Program-made: the position numbers and the translations under genes
NCBI GenBank assembly: GCA_027923505.1
Contig: BROI01000001.1
Span: 838,501 to 902,500 of the forward strand
DNA from: Mayamaea pseudoterrestris
Lineage: Eukaryota > Bacillariophyta > Bacillariophyceae > Sellaphorales > Sellaphoraceae
Direction of reading: 5' to 3'
DNA length: 64,000 nucleotides
The notes under the pieces: generated by a model
Databases searched by the model: none
What the model saw: the letters and a program-made list of their open reading frames with translations, nothing else
Told to the model about the DNA's origin: nothing
Shown: one piece after another, positions 40,148 to 50,383 of the stretch
How positions within the stretch are numbered: the first letter of the stretch is position 1
How the letters are laid out: every line of letters starts with the position of its first letter

Positions 40148-40804
40148 ATGACATCTAGCGTCAACGTGACCGTGTGCCAGCTGTGCTTTGAAGACTTTGA
40201 CACGGAGAGTTCTTGGCAAGAAGTGAACCACCGATTACCCGTATCATGTGCGAGTTGCCCCAACAGCGTTTGCTTCCAGTGCTACCTGAGTCTCCAAAGA
40301 ATGCAGAAGCGCAATATTGAGCAATTCGGCGGCATTCGCTGCCCACGATGCAGTGCTGAGTGCGGGTTTGCAGGAGAAAATCCAGTCTTCAATCGAGCCT
40401 TGGCGGCATTGCTGTCGGAGCTCAAGACAATTATCACCAACGCTGCAGCTCAACAGGCTCCACCAGCACCAAAAGTGCCGTATACGAAGCGGGCCATGTC
40501 TCCCGAAAGACGTCGTGCTGCATCGCCTACACCTGCAGCACTCTCGCCGAAGTCTGCCTCGATGTCGGGTGCAGCAACCGCGGCCGACATTGCGACTGAC
40601 GCGCGAACTCCCAAAAAGAGCGGCACTGCCTTGGCTAACGCTACATCTCCAAAGCACCCAGACAATCTCGCAGTGGACAATCGTAGCGACACCAGCGTGT
40701 CTCGGTCGACGGGTAGTCGCCGAACGGAGATTCAAATCAAAAAGAAGGCGCTTCCGACTCGCTACGTTCAAATGAATCCTTGTGGATTTGGATCAACTAC
40801 TTAG
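40148..40804 (+). CDS. RING-type zinc-finger protein
   Basis: The protein has 218 residues. The N-terminal 75 residues carry a RING-like set of metal ligands: CQLC, then CASC, CFQC and CPRC, followed by AECGF. Such domains usually recruit E2 enzymes for ubiquitin transfer. The usual His of a C3HC4 RING is not obvious, so this may be a C4C4 type. A short helix (NRALAALLSELKTII) and a Ser/Pro-rich tail with basic patches follow. No membrane segment or substrate domain is seen. Confidence 0.75.
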   Translation: MTSSVNVTVCQLCFEDFDTESSWQEVNHRLPVSCASCPNSVCFQCYLSLQRMQKRNIEQFGGIRCPRCSAECGFAGENPVFNRALAALLSELKTIITNAAAQQAPPAPKVPYTKRAMSPERRRAASPTPAALSPKSASMSGAATAADIATDARTPKKSGTALANATSPKHPDNLAVDNRSDTSVSRSTGSRRTEIQIKKKALPTRYVQMNPCGFGSTT

Positions 40805-41072
40805 ATGATTGGTGGGTACATATAATCAGCAACGATTGGAGTTGTGCAACCATTCGTGGAAATTAGTTCATGACTCTTGACTGTATCAAGTGGCCGAGCG
40901 ATGATAAGTTTGGGGATACTCAAAACTAGTAATTGAAAAAGGCTATTGTGCAAGACAATTTACTATTTTGCTACAATGAGAAAGTTTCGCAAATATGTTA
41001 AATGTGATACGTATAAATATAAAAAAATGTAGATCAAAAGATACTGTCGCTCATCGCTCAGGTCAGTTCGTC

Positions 41073-41597
41073 TCAAATAGTCGCCGCTGAAACATCGGAT
41101 ATATGACGACCATGATGCAGGGAGCAGATCGCAGAGTCGTCTCGCCCAATATCGTTGTCGTCATGCAATTCCAATTCCGAAAGAACTCGTTCAATGACCT
41201 TGGCAGTTGCATCAAAATCTTGCTCAAAAGAGAGTCGTCGTTGCGGCATGCGCAACGTTTTTCGATGATTGCTGTTGCTCGCATGCGTAGTCTTATATGA
41301 TGCTGGAGCTTCAATCAATTCGCGGTTTCTATCATCTGATCGTTTCGCTGGCATAATAGGTCTCATATCTTGCCGCACTTTTGGTGCCGCAGATGTCTCC
41401 CAGCGACCAGGTTTGCGTGGCGGACCCAGCTTGGCTTTCCTGTTTCGAGGTGAAAAGGCTGGCCGTTCCTCGGGCTGGGGAGGTCGAGGAGCCATTTCCA
41501 AGTATTCCTTGTGGCTCTTGGCATTGTCTTCGACAATTTCCAAGCATCTGTCCTCTTGCTGGAGAGGAGGCGAGAGCAGCATGTGAAGCGAATACAT
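41073..41597 (-). CDS. Basic proline/arginine-rich protein of unknown function
   Basis: From the ATG at 41597 (MYSLHMLLSPP) the protein has 174 residues. It is rich in Pro, Arg and Lys in the middle (RPPQPEERPAFSPRNRKAK, PPRKPGRWE) and ends in an acidic helix followed by a His/Ser tail. There is no recognisable domain. A splice-acceptor-like GTTAAACAG ends at 41649 and a donor-like GTGAGC lies at 41727 (minus strand), so the gene may have a 5' leader intron. Coding status is likely but unproven. Confidence 0.5.
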   Translation of the reverse strand: MYSLHMLLSPPLQQEDRCLEIVEDNAKSHKEYLEMAPRPPQPEERPAFSPRNRKAKLGPPRKPGRWETSAAPKVRQDMRPIMPAKRSDDRNRELIEAPASYKTTHASNSNHRKTLRMPQRRLSFEQDFDATAKVIERVLSELELHDDNDIGRDDSAICSLHHGRHISDVSAATI

Positions 41598-41660
41598 TGC
41601 AGGTGCCGACGAGGGATTTTGCTGTTGACTGTTGATGTTCCTCCTGTCGCTGTTTAACAA

Positions 41661-42267
41661 ATGCTTGAATGCAAAAAAAGGTCAATGGAATACGTCGCTC
41701 TGTCTGAGGTTAGGATGCTAATGGTGCTCACGTAGTCGTGCAGCGGATTTGTGTTGCACCTGTGCCGAGGTGCTGAATCAGTGACTGCTCCTTGGAGATC
41801 TTCCGAGAATGTTTATGTTGGTTGGTTGTTGTCTCGTTCACATTATCGATCGCTCGTGGGATCCCTCATGTGGCGATCTTGCGTGCGCGACCATGGACTA
41901 TTCATGATAAATTCACTACCAAAAGTTGCATGACCGGTTTTCACAATTCAAGTATTCAATATGGTGGATGAGCCACAAGCTATCCTGCATTTACGTACCC
42001 CCTAATCATGGAGATTGCATAGGTAGTGCAAGAAAGTACAAGTAGTACAATCTGTAGTGATGCTAAACGGCGACCTGTATTGCTATCCATCTAACAAGCA
42101 TCTCGCTCCTATCGACAGGAGAAGAGGCAACGAGAGCAGAATGTATGTGAACATAATATCGACGAACCGATAATCCATGTCTATGATGCCTGATGACTCT
42201 GATTACAGCACCATACCTTCTAACATAAAGCACTATAGATGTTTACGCATTATATATACCGTCAAAC
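41661..42267. other. Intergenic stretch between the basic protein gene and the PhyH gene
   Basis: This 607-bp stretch should hold the leader and promoter of the basic-protein gene and the 3' flank of the PhyH gene. Short open frames occur on both strands without family resemblance. No repeat seen. Confidence 0.4.
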
Positions 42268-43317
42268 TCACTTGCCGAGAAACTTCAAGGCCTTCTTGAC
42301 CCAAAACTTTGAAATATAAATGGCCCGCTGGGCGTTTGTGATTTCCGGTTCAAGTCCCTTGTGCACAATAGCAATCTCCTCCTCCAGTGCCGTCGGCCAA
42401 GCCTGCGGATGGTGCGGAGTGTTGAATGGAACACCACGCTCCACACTGGGATGCAATACACCCTGGACGGCAGCGCGAGCGTTCGACGGAACGTAGCGAA
42501 TCGTGTACCGGAGCTTGTGCTCGGTTTCAGAAACATTTTTGAACGGCTCTTGACGATGAAAAATCAATCGATCCCAAGCAACAGCGTCTCCTGGCTTCAT
42601 TTCGTAGACTGTTGACATTGCGTAAATCTTGGCGTCACATTCGGGCGAGAGTTGGCTCATGCCACACGTATTGTTGGCAATCACCGCTCGACAAGGAGCA
42701 ATCCAGTCGGCGACGTGACTCTTTGGAGCGACGCGAATGCCTCCTCCAGTCTCGGCGTTATAGTCTGACAGGGCGATCCAAAAGTTGACACCCGTCGAGT
42801 CGTCCTCGGCTGGCCAAAACATTTTGTCGTCCACATGGAATCCGCAGCCAGCTCCCTTGCTCGTTTGTCCAAACACTGCATCCTTCAAGATTCGCACTGA
42901 TTTTGTCTCGCCCAATAAATCAGCAGTCATACTACTCATGCTGGATTCAAAGGCAACGCGAGCAAGGCCCTTGGTGTATCGCCATTCCTGCGCGGAGAGT
43001 TTGGCATACTTGGACGGCATGACGTATGACCAAAGGCTTGGTCTATGAAAGACACGCTCCGATGCTTCCATTGCGTCCTTCAACAAGTCTCCCTGCAGCA
43101 GGTTTGGAATAAAAAGTACGCCAGTCTCGTGGAAAATAGCCTTTTGCTCGTCCGTCAAGGTCGATGGCAATGGAGTCGATGGAAAGGAGTTGCCATTCGA
43201 AAAGATAATGTCATCCTTTCGGTTGACGAACGAGAGGTAAGCCGCAAGCACTCCGACGACAAGCGTCGAGATTGTCACGCCGGAAAAGAGCTTGGACACT
43301 GGAGCTGCTGCTGTCAT
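42268..43317 (-). CDS. Phytanoyl-CoA dioxygenase (PhyH) family protein, membrane anchored
   Basis: From the ATG at 43317 the protein has 349 residues; an in-frame ATG at 43452 is less likely. An N-terminal hydrophobic helix (GVTISTLVVGVLAAYLSF) should anchor it. The PhyH fold starts with LTDEQKAIFHETGVLFIPNLL. Iron ligands are H161-x-D163 (FHVDD) and H254 (LIFHRQEP), and Arg in RYTIRYVP should bind 2-oxoglutarate. GVNFWIALSDYNAETGG is typical of the family. PhyH enzymes hydroxylate acyl chains or small molecules; the substrate here is unknown. Divergent to the GT77 gene. Confidence 0.85.
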   Translation of the reverse strand: MTAAAPVSKLFSGVTISTLVVGVLAAYLSFVNRKDDIIFSNGNSFPSTPLPSTLTDEQKAIFHETGVLFIPNLLQGDLLKDAMEASERVFHRPSLWSYVMPSKYAKLSAQEWRYTKGLARVAFESSMSSMTADLLGETKSVRILKDAVFGQTSKGAGCGFHVDDKMFWPAEDDSTGVNFWIALSDYNAETGGGIRVAPKSHVADWIAPCRAVIANNTCGMSQLSPECDAKIYAMSTVYEMKPGDAVAWDRLIFHRQEPFKNVSETEHKLRYTIRYVPSNARAAVQGVLHPSVERGVPFNTPHHPQAWPTALEEEIAIVHKGLEPEITNAQRAIYISKFWVKKALKFLGK

Positions 43318-43643
43318 GATGCATATGGTCCCCACGATGTGGAAGCTGCGAAATGAAACTGGAACGAACGAACGAAAGTATAAAGGCGTTCGTGCGTTTC
43401 GTGTGTCAAAGGGCTGAGTGACTATGCGACAAATTTGTTGATGCTGCGACACTTAGTACCGAAGAGACTAAAGATTCTTTTCCTTTGCCATCATCACAAA
43501 TGAATGACCATGACCACCTGATCGTTGTAGCCTTCCCGAGATCTTTATAGCAGTTGACTGTCCTTCTAGCAGTCAGCGAGCGACAGTGAACTTACAATTA
43601 CAATAAGCAGTAGAGAATAAAGTGGCAGCAGCAGCAGAGCATC

Positions 43644-45539
43644 ATGGTCGCCATGCAGCAACAACAACAATCAGCGTCCAGACGGAGACCTTTATCCTCT
43701 CGATTCTCATCGTCTTCATCACCAAGCTCATTCTCCTGTGTATCATTAAGCTCGCTCTTAATCTGTTTTCTCTGCAGCATGTCATCCTTTTACGCTGGAG
43801 TCGTCGTTGGATCAACTACCGCTTCAGCAAAGACTGGTAATGCAAGTGTTTCCTCCTCCTCCGACTCGACCATGATGCTACGCACCGACTGCAAGAGCCT
43901 GTTGCAGGAGCAGCTACGCAAACTCTCTCAAGATGAGCAAGAACATTTACGAAGAGGCGCTGGAGCCGCACCAAACATGAACGTTGAAGGCAAGACACCA
44001 CACCGATTTCCACCAGAAACATCCGACTTGATGGTTGGCATGACGCGCGTCGACCGCGACGAATTTGCCAAAACCTTTGACATGGGCGTTCCACTGGATG
44101 AGTCGAAACCGACCAATAGTCAAGTCTTGATATTGCATCAAACGCACCTGTCGCTGCCGAGCGACGCGATACACGCCAAGGAGGCCATCAGCTTGACGGA
44201 CGCGCCGCTGCTGAGCGCGCACGACGCCACGGAGAATTGCGACATTCTCGCCGTGACGCTGCTGGAGCATCCCACGAGTGGCTTGCGCAAGCAGTGCGTG
44301 GCACTCATGGGACAGTTCGAGTCGTGGCACTTGCAAAAGTTTATGCGACTCCCACATCGCAACGACAATGTCACGACGTATAGTGGACGCCGCATGGACA
44401 GCAGCGTCGCGCTCCGCTACGTCAATCGAGGCGCGCAGCCGTCGGGGCGCGTTGGAAACGTTGCGCCCACCATGGAAACGACGCGTATCTACTGGGAGAT
44501 TTTGCAGAAATACTTGAGTAGCTTTGATGCGAATCTCAAGGCGCTGGAGCCGATTGTCAAGAACATGGCGCTTGGGCCGACCAATGCCGTTGTGGTCATG
44601 GTGGTGAACTTGGGTCAATCCGAGTTGTTGCTCAACTTTATCTGCCACGCTCGTCGACGCAATCTGGACTTGTCCAATGTTTTGGTCTTTGCGACGGATT
44701 TGGAGACGCGCGACTTGGTGGCAAACATGGGCGTTGCTGTATATTACGACGAGTACAATTACGAAATCATGCCCAAGGAAGCTGCCAAGCGTTACGCGGA
44801 TCGCAATTTCAGATCCATGATGATGGCCAAGGTGTTTGTCGTACACATGGTGCTCGCCTTGGGCTACGACGTCTTGTTCCAGGATGTGGATTTGATATGG
44901 TACCGCAATCCGTTGGAGTATTTCGAAACCACCAAGATGGAGGAGCAAAAAGGCGGTAACAAGCCGTTCGACATGTACTTTCAAGACGATGGCAATCATG
45001 CGCTCTACTATGCTCCATACAGCGCAAACACTGGCTTTTACTACGTTCGCCACAATGATATCACCATGCACTTTTTCAACACGTTTCTCGTGAGTGGCGA
45101 TAACATTATTGCCACAAAATCGCATCAAGTAGCCCTCATTGCGTTGTTGGGTGAGCATGCTAGCTTGTATGGGCTCCGCGTCAAGGTCTTCAATCGCAAC
45201 TCGGACGAGTTCCCAGGTGGACATGCGTTCAATCAACGCAAGTCTTTCATGAAGGACCTGTTTGCAAAGGCTGTCAATCCTTATATTTTCCACATGAGCT
45301 GGACGCTCAACAAGGTCAATAAGCAAAGGTACTTTGAGCAAATGGGTGAGTGGTACTATCATTCACAATGTATTGGCAAAACGGTGGACGAAATACTGAC
45401 AACTGCACACGATGGTGGCTTGTTTGAACATTGTTGCTCCGCCGAGCCACTCGTCACGTGTCACTACCGCGACAAGCCAAGCATTATACCATGCAAAGAC
45501 TCGCCGCCTATTGATAATGGACAAGGTTCGTGGTGGTAA
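43644..45539 (+). CDS. GT77-type nucleotide-diphospho-sugar transferase, type II membrane protein
   Basis: The protein has 631 residues. A Ser-rich head is followed by a signal anchor (SLSSLLICFLCSMSSFYAGVVV), then a lumenal domain. The catalytic half (about 300-600) has VVMVVNLGQSELLLNF, NVLVFATD, a FRSMMMAKVFVVHMVLALGYDVLFQ block (seen as adjoining parts) and the DxD metal motif D414-V-D416 followed by LIWYRNP. This matches the DUF271/GT77 family of Golgi glycosyltransferases that includes plant arabinosyl- and xylosyltransferases. The donor sugar and acceptor are unknown. A long reverse-strand frame overlaps it and is a codon-use shadow. Confidence 0.88.
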   Translation: MVAMQQQQQSASRRRPLSSRFSSSSSPSSFSCVSLSSLLICFLCSMSSFYAGVVVGSTTASAKTGNASVSSSSDSTMMLRTDCKSLLQEQLRKLSQDEQEHLRRGAGAAPNMNVEGKTPHRFPPETSDLMVGMTRVDRDEFAKTFDMGVPLDESKPTNSQVLILHQTHLSLPSDAIHAKEAISLTDAPLLSAHDATENCDILAVTLLEHPTSGLRKQCVALMGQFESWHLQKFMRLPHRNDNVTTYSGRRMDSSVALRYVNRGAQPSGRVGNVAPTMETTRIYWEILQKYLSSFDANLKALEPIVKNMALGPTNAVVVMVVNLGQSELLLNFICHARRRNLDLSNVLVFATDLETRDLVANMGVAVYYDEYNYEIMPKEAAKRYADRNFRSMMMAKVFVVHMVLALGYDVLFQDVDLIWYRNPLEYFETTKMEEQKGGNKPFDMYFQDDGNHALYYAPYSANTGFYYVRHNDITMHFFNTFLVSGDNIIATKSHQVALIALLGEHASLYGLRVKVFNRNSDEFPGGHAFNQRKSFMKDLFAKAVNPYIFHMSWTLNKVNKQRYFEQMGEWYYHSQCIGKTVDEILTTAHDGGLFEHCCSAEPLVTCHYRDKPSIIPCKDSPPIDNGQGSWW

Positions 45540-45584
45540 CCCTGATCTAAATTTACATTGGGCGCTAGTGCCTGCTGTAACGAT

Positions 45585-47234
45585 CTACTGCTTTGCGCTT
45601 GCTGGTGCATCTGCATCGTGATTCTGAAAGAACGCCAACACTTCCCGCACCTTCTCGGTGCGAATGTTGTAGACCGGATGAGTTCGCGCTACCCGAGACT
45701 GCTGTGGATGCCCGAAGGCTGGCGCCGCGTCGCCACTGGAATATTGCGCCACGGATAATCCACTTAAATTGTAACACGAATGGTAGTGATCGCGAGACTT
45801 GGACGGCTTGTCGCGTAGGCCGCCACTCGTGTTTTGTGCACATGTCAAAGTATAGCGCTCTAGCATACCCTGATCAAACAAAACTGTCGTCCTTGCGTCA
45901 TTTTGTAGCCAGGGATCGTCGTCTTGCTGCAGAGGCAGCATGCTGACAATGGCATTCGCCGCGCCAACCCAAAAGCTGTAGCAGCCATCCACCAGCTTGT
46001 TGGAGCGTCCGTTGAAGCCTCCCTCGTAGCTTGTCTGTCGCCGAACAAGCCATTCAGTCAAGGCGTTAATGTCGATGCGATCATCTCCTCTTAGCAAAAA
46101 GGCCGCAGCTATTGCACAAAAGGTATATCCGCCATGCGCCTCCGAATATGGTTCTCCTCCAAAGCCACCTTCAAAGGTTTGACAGGATGAAATGAATTTG
46201 ACGGCTCGCCCGTGATGAATACTCGGACCATTCAAAACGTTCAAAAGCGTGGCAACACTGAGTAAGCAGTAGGTTGCTCGAACGTCAATTTCGCCATCCT
46301 CGTGCATACGAAAGCTTCCATCTGATTGCTGCAAGACAAGCGCCATCCAAGCGTATAGTTGAAACCGCTTTTGCAGCAAAAAGCTCTTGGCATCCTCCGA
46401 CCAAAGAATGCAGAGCGCCAAGACGGCCGCGTACGTGGTAGCCGCGTGATTTAATTGGTTTGGTCCGCCGCCAAAGCCGCCAATGCGAATGGGAACGCCG
46501 TACTCGTCTTGGTTTTCTTCGTCTTTTGTCCTTTCCTCATTCCCTAGTGTGCACGTTTTGTTGGCGGCTGCTGCCTTTATTTGCTGGTATTGCTGTTGAT
46601 ATTCTGTAGCAAGGGCTTTGAAAATGTAATCGCGTTCGACTTGTTCCTTGGTAATGTAGATTGTTTCCTCCCGCCACATGCTCGCTAGCGTTTGAACAAT
46701 GCGAGCATCACCCGCTTGTCCTTGTTTGGAACGCTCTTGTTGCACTTCAGCTTGATTTAGCGTCAACAAGTCATGCGCGTGCAAGCACCAGTAAATTAAC
46801 CAGGATCGACTCGCGTCGAGGCTGCACATCTTCCAGGAAAGTGCTGGCTGCTCGGCCGACAATGGAGCCGAGACATACTGCAAGTGAGCGTCGTACACCA
46901 AGCAGAGCCATGATAAAGGAATAGTCTTCTTGCCTTGTTCGTTGCTCTCGTCGTCGTCACTCACAGCAGTACGAGCCGGCAGTAATCCAGTCTGCCGCAA
47001 ATGCTCAAGCTGACTTTCTGGAAGCTTTGACAAGTCGGCAAAATAAGGTCTGCATTCCAGTTCAGTCTCTTGCTGATCATTAGTGGACTGCGTAGCTCGT
47101 GTGAAGCGGACCTGCAGGTCTTCATTGTACTTGTAAAAGTCGTGGACCAGTGATGATGAGGTTGACGATGGCGCTGGAAATGCCGGAGCAAGAGGGTTTT
47201 CGCTTCTTATTTTCGGTTCCAAATTTGAATCCAT
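45585..47234 (-). CDS. FNTB: Protein farnesyltransferase subunit beta
   Basis: The protein has 549 residues in one exon. The alpha-alpha barrel motifs are clear: GGFGGGPNQLNHAATTYAAV, DGEIDVRATYCLLSVATL, GGFGGEPYSEAHGGYTFC and FNGRSNKLVDGCYSFWVG. The zinc ligands D416, C418 and H519 (THPVYNI) match the known Asp/Cys/His set. With the alpha subunit it moves farnesyl from farnesyl diphosphate to a C-terminal CaaX Cys in the cytosol. An insertion of about 45 polar residues (205-248) precedes the first barrel repeat and is unusual. The farnesyl supply links it to HMG-CoA reductase at 52698. Confidence 0.93.
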   Translation of the reverse strand: MDSNLEPKIRSENPLAPAFPAPSSTSSSLVHDFYKYNEDLQVRFTRATQSTNDQQETELECRPYFADLSKLPESQLEHLRQTGLLPARTAVSDDDESNEQGKKTIPLSWLCLVYDAHLQYVSAPLSAEQPALSWKMCSLDASRSWLIYWCLHAHDLLTLNQAEVQQERSKQGQAGDARIVQTLASMWREETIYITKEQVERDYIFKALATEYQQQYQQIKAAAANKTCTLGNEERTKDEENQDEYGVPIRIGGFGGGPNQLNHAATTYAAVLALCILWSEDAKSFLLQKRFQLYAWMALVLQQSDGSFRMHEDGEIDVRATYCLLSVATLLNVLNGPSIHHGRAVKFISSCQTFEGGFGGEPYSEAHGGYTFCAIAAAFLLRGDDRIDINALTEWLVRRQTSYEGGFNGRSNKLVDGCYSFWVGAANAIVSMLPLQQDDDPWLQNDARTTVLFDQGMLERYTLTCAQNTSGGLRDKPSKSRDHYHSCYNLSGLSVAQYSSGDAAPAFGHPQQSRVARTHPVYNIRTEKVREVLAFFQNHDADAPASAKQ

Positions 47235-47754
47235 TGCACTAGGTAGATTTGGCTGGTGTAGAAGAGGTCGCAGCGTGTGCTACGTTGGTTGACTTGACGA
47301 GCAAAGCCGAGGGGAAAGCATGGTGCGGCGCGTCCATGCGTCGTCGTTCGTGCTGCGACACGGTTTGGCAGATCCTCGAAACAGCTCAACCGAAGCCTTT
47401 TGTCGTTTCTATACACTCTTGATCATAGTATGGGTTGAAGTGTGACCATCTATCTGCTCCGTTTCTCGCTGCGAATCCGTTTCACAAAACGACCATGATG
47501 CTGGGTTCAAGCTTGATAGCCTTTCAACTTTGTCTCAACCTCGACAACAGAAATTGTTCTGCACAAACAAGCTATGGCTAATACGGCATGGACGATACCA
47601 AGTGGACGTCGTTTTTTCTACCCTGCTGGCGGCTAACTGCTGAACGACCAGCATAAGCAATCGGTGCATCGATGCATCCTGATGGCATCAATATCAACAT
47701 CTACAACAAATAAATGTACAGATGCGTGGCTTTAGATTACAAGAATAATAATTG
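47235..47754. other. Divergent intergenic stretch
   Basis: This 520-bp stretch separates the farnesyltransferase gene from the doubtful locus at 47755. It should hold the farnesyltransferase promoter. No gene, RNA or repeat seen. Confidence 0.4.
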
Positions 47755-48585
47755 ATGTGGCAGGAATCTGACGACACTGAGCATAATCATTTGTCGCCGT
47801 TTGCGGCCTTGGATCAGCTCGAACGCTTTCTGAATCCAGACTATCAAGGCGGTGTCGATGATACGCAAACACCAGCATTCAGCAAGTCGCTCTGGCTGTC
47901 ACCTCGTGTGTTCTTGCTGAGCGAGGAAGCAACGTGTGCCTTGTGGTTGACAGACTTTTGCAGCCGTTCACGGTACGATGCACGCCTCACGGAGCAAATT
48001 GGAACACAAGCATGGAGAGTGTTTGCGACAGCACAAGTTACGGAAGCAAGAAGAATGACGACAATATGACTGAGCCTTGTAGACACAAGTTTTACCTTTG
48101 GATGCGTTTGCACTAGGGACGGCCTCCTCCCTACTCGAGTCCATAAAGTAGGAGCTTGCAGCGACACGTCCTCCCAGCACTGCACCTACTCCGAACCGCA
48201 CGCTTAGGTCGGCCCCCGCTTTTGACATACAATTTCGCCCTCTCCTTGGTCTGCGATCCTCTTCTCTCCATACCAAGATTGGTCTCTATCTGCTGTCGAT
48301 TCGCATGACGACTGGTTCACCGTGGCTGCCGCTGCCGCCAGATAGATTGCTTGACTTGATCGTGTCGGCACGCAATGTTCAATTTTTTGATTGCTTCGAA
48401 TGGTTGCACCCACTTGTCGAGTAGTGGGCCAATCTACTTTGAGCGGAACATTGACGCTGGATCGCGTTTGCTTGGATGATCCGCACGTTTTTCTGCGGGA
48501 GCTGTTCATGATGCTAATGGACCAACGAAGCTTGTTATTCGACGGCCATACAATGTTTAAACCGGACTGTAGCGCATGCTTTTAA
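47755..48585 (+). CDS. Doubtful gene: two same-frame coding-like blocks with unresolved middle
   Basis: Block one (47755-48069) starts with MWQESDDTEHNHLSPF and reads as a plausible 104-residue protein part (FAALDQLERFLNPDY, WLSPRVFLLSEEATCALWL). Block two, in the same frame, ends at 48585 (VFLRELFMMLMDQRSLLFDG, then FKPDCSACF). A third coding-like piece in another frame lies at 48306-48426 (LLDLIVSARNVQFFDCFEW). The pieces look like exons of one gene with two introns, but I could not find a fully frame-consistent splice model. It may also be a decayed gene. Family not recognised. Confidence 0.35.
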
Positions 48586-48712
48586 CGATCACTGACACTA
48601 CCGGTAGTATTGCCAAAAACAGGTGCTATTAATTTGAATATTTCAATGTATTATGTACTTAAACTGCCGTGTTAGCTTGTCTATTGGCGATGTGTACACG
48701 ATCCACAAATGC

Positions 48713-49153
48713 TTAGAAGTGATCAACGACTTTGGAGACCCACTTCTTTCCATCTGGAAACCGAATGCCACCTTTCTCCCAGACTCCTGGCACCTTGTTT
48801 GGTCCACCAATCGGTGTTTCATCGACCAGAATTTGTTCTCCATTGACCTTGCCAGTGAGCGTCCAGGCCTTTTCTCCGGTTCCAAAGCCACATGCTGGGT
48901 TAGGATCCGTTCCGGTAAGCTTGGCGACCTTGGTAAATCTGTTAACCTTGACTTGGCGGGTGCATTCCGGGTGCTGTTCGTCCGTGTAGGAGCCATTCAA
49001 GTCAACAACAGCGTTAGATACGAGTGCACTGCCTCCAATGATGGCTGATGCAGTTGCCACGGAAGCAGCCTTCTTGACAAAGCTTGGTACGGCCCACGCA
49101 TTTGTCGACACGGCAAGCGAAGCTGCAAGGGTGACATATAGAGATGTCTTCAT
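48713..49153 (-). CDS. Small protein with plastid-lumen-style presequence
   Basis: The protein has 146 residues. The N-terminus is a signal peptide (SLYVTLAASLAVSTNAWA) followed by VPSFVKKAA, a short basic stretch, and a second Ala/Ser-rich hydrophobic segment (SVATASAIIGGSALVSNA). This three-part layout fits import to a complex plastid and on to the thylakoid lumen. The aromatic residue expected just after cleavage in diatom plastid signals is not clearly at +1, with F at +4. The mature part (about 105 residues) has LNGSYTDEQHPECTR and WEKGGIRFPDGKKW, a pattern I recall from unnamed diatom lumen-type proteins. Function unknown. Confidence 0.65.
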   Translation of the reverse strand: MKTSLYVTLAASLAVSTNAWAVPSFVKKAASVATASAIIGGSALVSNAVVDLNGSYTDEQHPECTRQVKVNRFTKVAKLTGTDPNPACGFGTGEKAWTLTGKVNGEQILVDETPIGGPNKVPGVWEKGGIRFPDGKKWVSKVVDHF

Positions 49154-49940
49154 GATGAGCTTGATTTGAGATAATGATTTGGTTGATTGGCTTGATGAGG
49201 TTTGAAGATTTGGATCTCGAACGTATGCCGATTCGAAGAAGATCGTCGAACTTGGAAGGTCATGGATCCTTCGATTCGAAAATTGGTCATTCTGTGTGAG
49301 TATTCACCATGGTGCCACGATTCTGTCTAGGGGGCATAGTTTTTAGATGCAGTTATGTGAGTGAGACAACAGCCGGTCCGCAAAAAATCATCTGCCGACA
49401 TATTTAAAAGTCACAAGAATACTATCACACATGGGCGTATGTCCATCGAGGCCCAGGCAGCACTAACAGCATGCATCATGGATCTGTAAAGATCCGAGGC
49501 AACACGACCTGCAGCCGCATTTGATAATGTGGTTTACGTCTAAATTCATACGTACGCACTCGAATGAAGCATATGCCTCCGACAGCTTATGTCTCGATGT
49601 TGCGCCAGATGCGCCAGCCCATATTAAAGCATCTTACAGCTGCCGTTGTCGCTTGTGTCCAGTGTGAAAGATAAAGCGGTGTGAAGCATTCAGGGTTGTC
49701 TCGCGGTTATTTAGCACGACCGACGGTGTGGACGCCGCCAACGAGTTTGACCATGACAAATACCAGCCTACTCGCCGAATGGTCAGCTCGAATTTCAGTT
49801 TTGCAGCTCCACTATCTAGAAGTAAAGCTAAGGAAGCTGAACGTGTGACAACTACCTTGTACCATAAACTATATTTATGCAAGTTACTCGATACAAAGCA
49901 AGTCGTTTGTTTGCACGCTTTCGGTACAGTTGAGAGTGCA
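49154..49940. other. Intergenic stretch
   Basis: This 787-bp stretch should hold the promoter of the plastid-type gene. A possible short match to the left end of the dispersed repeat (GTCTAGGGGGCATAGTTTTT) starts near 49325. No gene supported. Confidence 0.4.
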
Positions 49941-50383
49941 TCATCGCCGCCTCGATGTTTCTTGCGGCGGTGACAAACCAAGTGGATAGTGGAAATTTCC
50001 AGACGATAACTCTGTATACGCTTCTTCAGCTGTCTCGTGATAGAATGCCTCGTCGTCTACCCTCCACCATTTGAATCGTCTGTGAGCAAAGAACAAACAA
50101 GCTTTAGTTGTAGCGACGCAAACATGCAAACAAAGTGACCCAACAGTACACTTGTGCGAAGAAAAAAGTTCTTGCTGTCTAATTCAAATTTTTATTGTAT
50201 GGACCTGTTTGGTTTTCTAGGCATTGTGTCGCGATTTTGTGGGGAAGGCAAGGTAAGTGTGGGCATGGAGAAAGATGCGTCTGCCGCGATCGATGCTTCT
50301 AAACTGCAGTCCGAATTATCCATGGACCTTGACGGTTTCCTCGGCGCCGAGTCAGTGGCATGACTACTGTGAATTGCGACCAT
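49941..50383 (-). CDS. Small Ser-rich basic protein, two exons, unknown family
   Basis: Exons 50205-50383 and 49941-50079 join across a 125-bp GTCCAT...TCACAG intron in phase 2, giving 105 residues. The start MVAIHSSHATDSAP has a good context (ACAATGG). Two similar units occur, APRKPSRSMD and MPRKPNRR, the second spanning the splice site. The second exon reads FKWWRVDDEAFYHETAEEAYTELSSG, which looks like a folded or binding segment, and the end is RRR. Motif content (basic-Pro-Arg-Ser) could suit a kinase target. It is divergent to the sulfhydrylase gene. The donor is weak, so the model is tentative. Confidence 0.5.

Noticed and set aside
43947-45362. 471-residue open frame antisense to the glycosyltransferase gene
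   Set aside because: It mirrors the codon use of the sense gene, is rich in His/Val/Gln as such shadows are, and has no family resemblance. The sense frame has a clear DxD motif and membrane anchor.
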